A stretch of DNA of 40,592 bases, from contig NZ_VEGP01000053.1 in the NCBI RefSeq assembly GCF_007679495.1, positions 1 through 40,592 of the forward strand, given 5' to 3'. The stretch's first letter is position 1; every line of letters starts with the position of its first letter. The translations under genes and the position numbers were made by a program. The notes beneath the pieces were generated by a model. It had not been told where the DNA came from and ran no database searches. It was given only the letters and a program-made list of their open reading frames with translations. Positions 40,482 to 40,592 of this stretch are shown piece by piece. The DNA comes from Paenibacillus sp. 32O-W (GTDB lineage Bacteria > Bacillota > Bacilli > Paenibacillales > NBRC-103111).

Positions 40482-40592
40482 CTACCTTGAAAATCCGTCT
40501 ATTTTACCGTCTGCAGGTGCCGTGCAAACGGAATGGCGCGTCTAACTGTATTTTGTACAGGTAGATTCAAGCGAATGGGCGAAAATGATCAA
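40482..40592 (-). repeat. Palindromic dispersed repeat, copy C
   Basis: The 83-bp core runs from CTACCT (40482) to AGGTAG (40564), the reverse complement of copies A and B. The flank continues to the window end. It is inverted with respect to copy A at 1-168, which it matches almost completely apart from the tandem expansion there. Confidence 0.85.

Overview
The window looks like a chromosomal segment of a Paenibacillus-like member of the Bacillota. GC content is moderate, ribosome binding sites are strong GGAGG types, and GTG/TTG starts are frequent. The gene set includes YktB, SpeA, DUF1885, DUF1292, DUF3892, DUF3231, GlpP and a WGxxGxxG-tail protein. Several short dispersed palindromic repeats also fit that group. 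Assignments rest on recognising protein families by eye; no database search was run.

Layout. 1-2.6 kb: a palindromic repeat, an AraC regulator and an ADP-ribosylglycohydrolase. 2.6-9 kb: copies 1 and 2 of a three-hairpin repeat surrounding a lineage-type hypothetical, yktB, a secreted repeat protein, an MFS pump and a speA-type decarboxylase. 9-15.6 kb: small conserved proteins, an alpha/beta hydrolase, a signal-less amidase, an MBL-fold hydrolase, a GNAT and a CBS protein. 15.7-18.4 kb: a minus-strand envelope-glycosylation operon (GT2, DUF2304, small DMT flippase-like protein, GT39-like transferase), with an array of palindromic 65-bp repeats upstream. 18.8-23.3 kb: Gfo/Idh oxidoreductase, DinB-like protein, acyl-CoA thioesterase, an orphan membrane protein and a GH73 glucosaminidase that shares its C-terminal module with the amidase. 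23.4-27.3 kb: tdh-kbl threonine catabolism, a divergent XRE-cupin regulator and a beheaded MATE pump. 27.4-29.1 kb: a 512-bp IS-like relic, DUF3231 and the WGxxGxxG-tail protein.

29.1-35.7 kb is a glycerol-3-phosphate block. ugpA-ugpE-ugpB (G3P/glycerophosphodiester import) lies divergent from glpD and glpP. glpD has a clear sigma-A promoter and a leader terminator of the kind GlpP antiterminates. The next gene, glpK, is a wreck with an internal deletion, stops, a frameshift and no C-terminal half. The surviving genes would still support use of imported G3P.

35.8-38.6 kb is a junkyard of IS and repeat relics around a tRNA-Val(GAC). 38.7-40.6 kb has a small membrane protein, a hypothetical, a LysR regulator, three-hairpin repeat copy 3 and an inverted copy of the repeat that opens the window.

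The best candidate for something undescribed is the three-hairpin repeat (2638-2792, 8856-9009, 40317-40454). Its first hairpin is conserved in sequence. Its second has a conserved loop on stems that differ between copies while still pairing. Its third is a GC-rich hairpin of unrelated sequence at the same place. This pattern suggests selection on structure.
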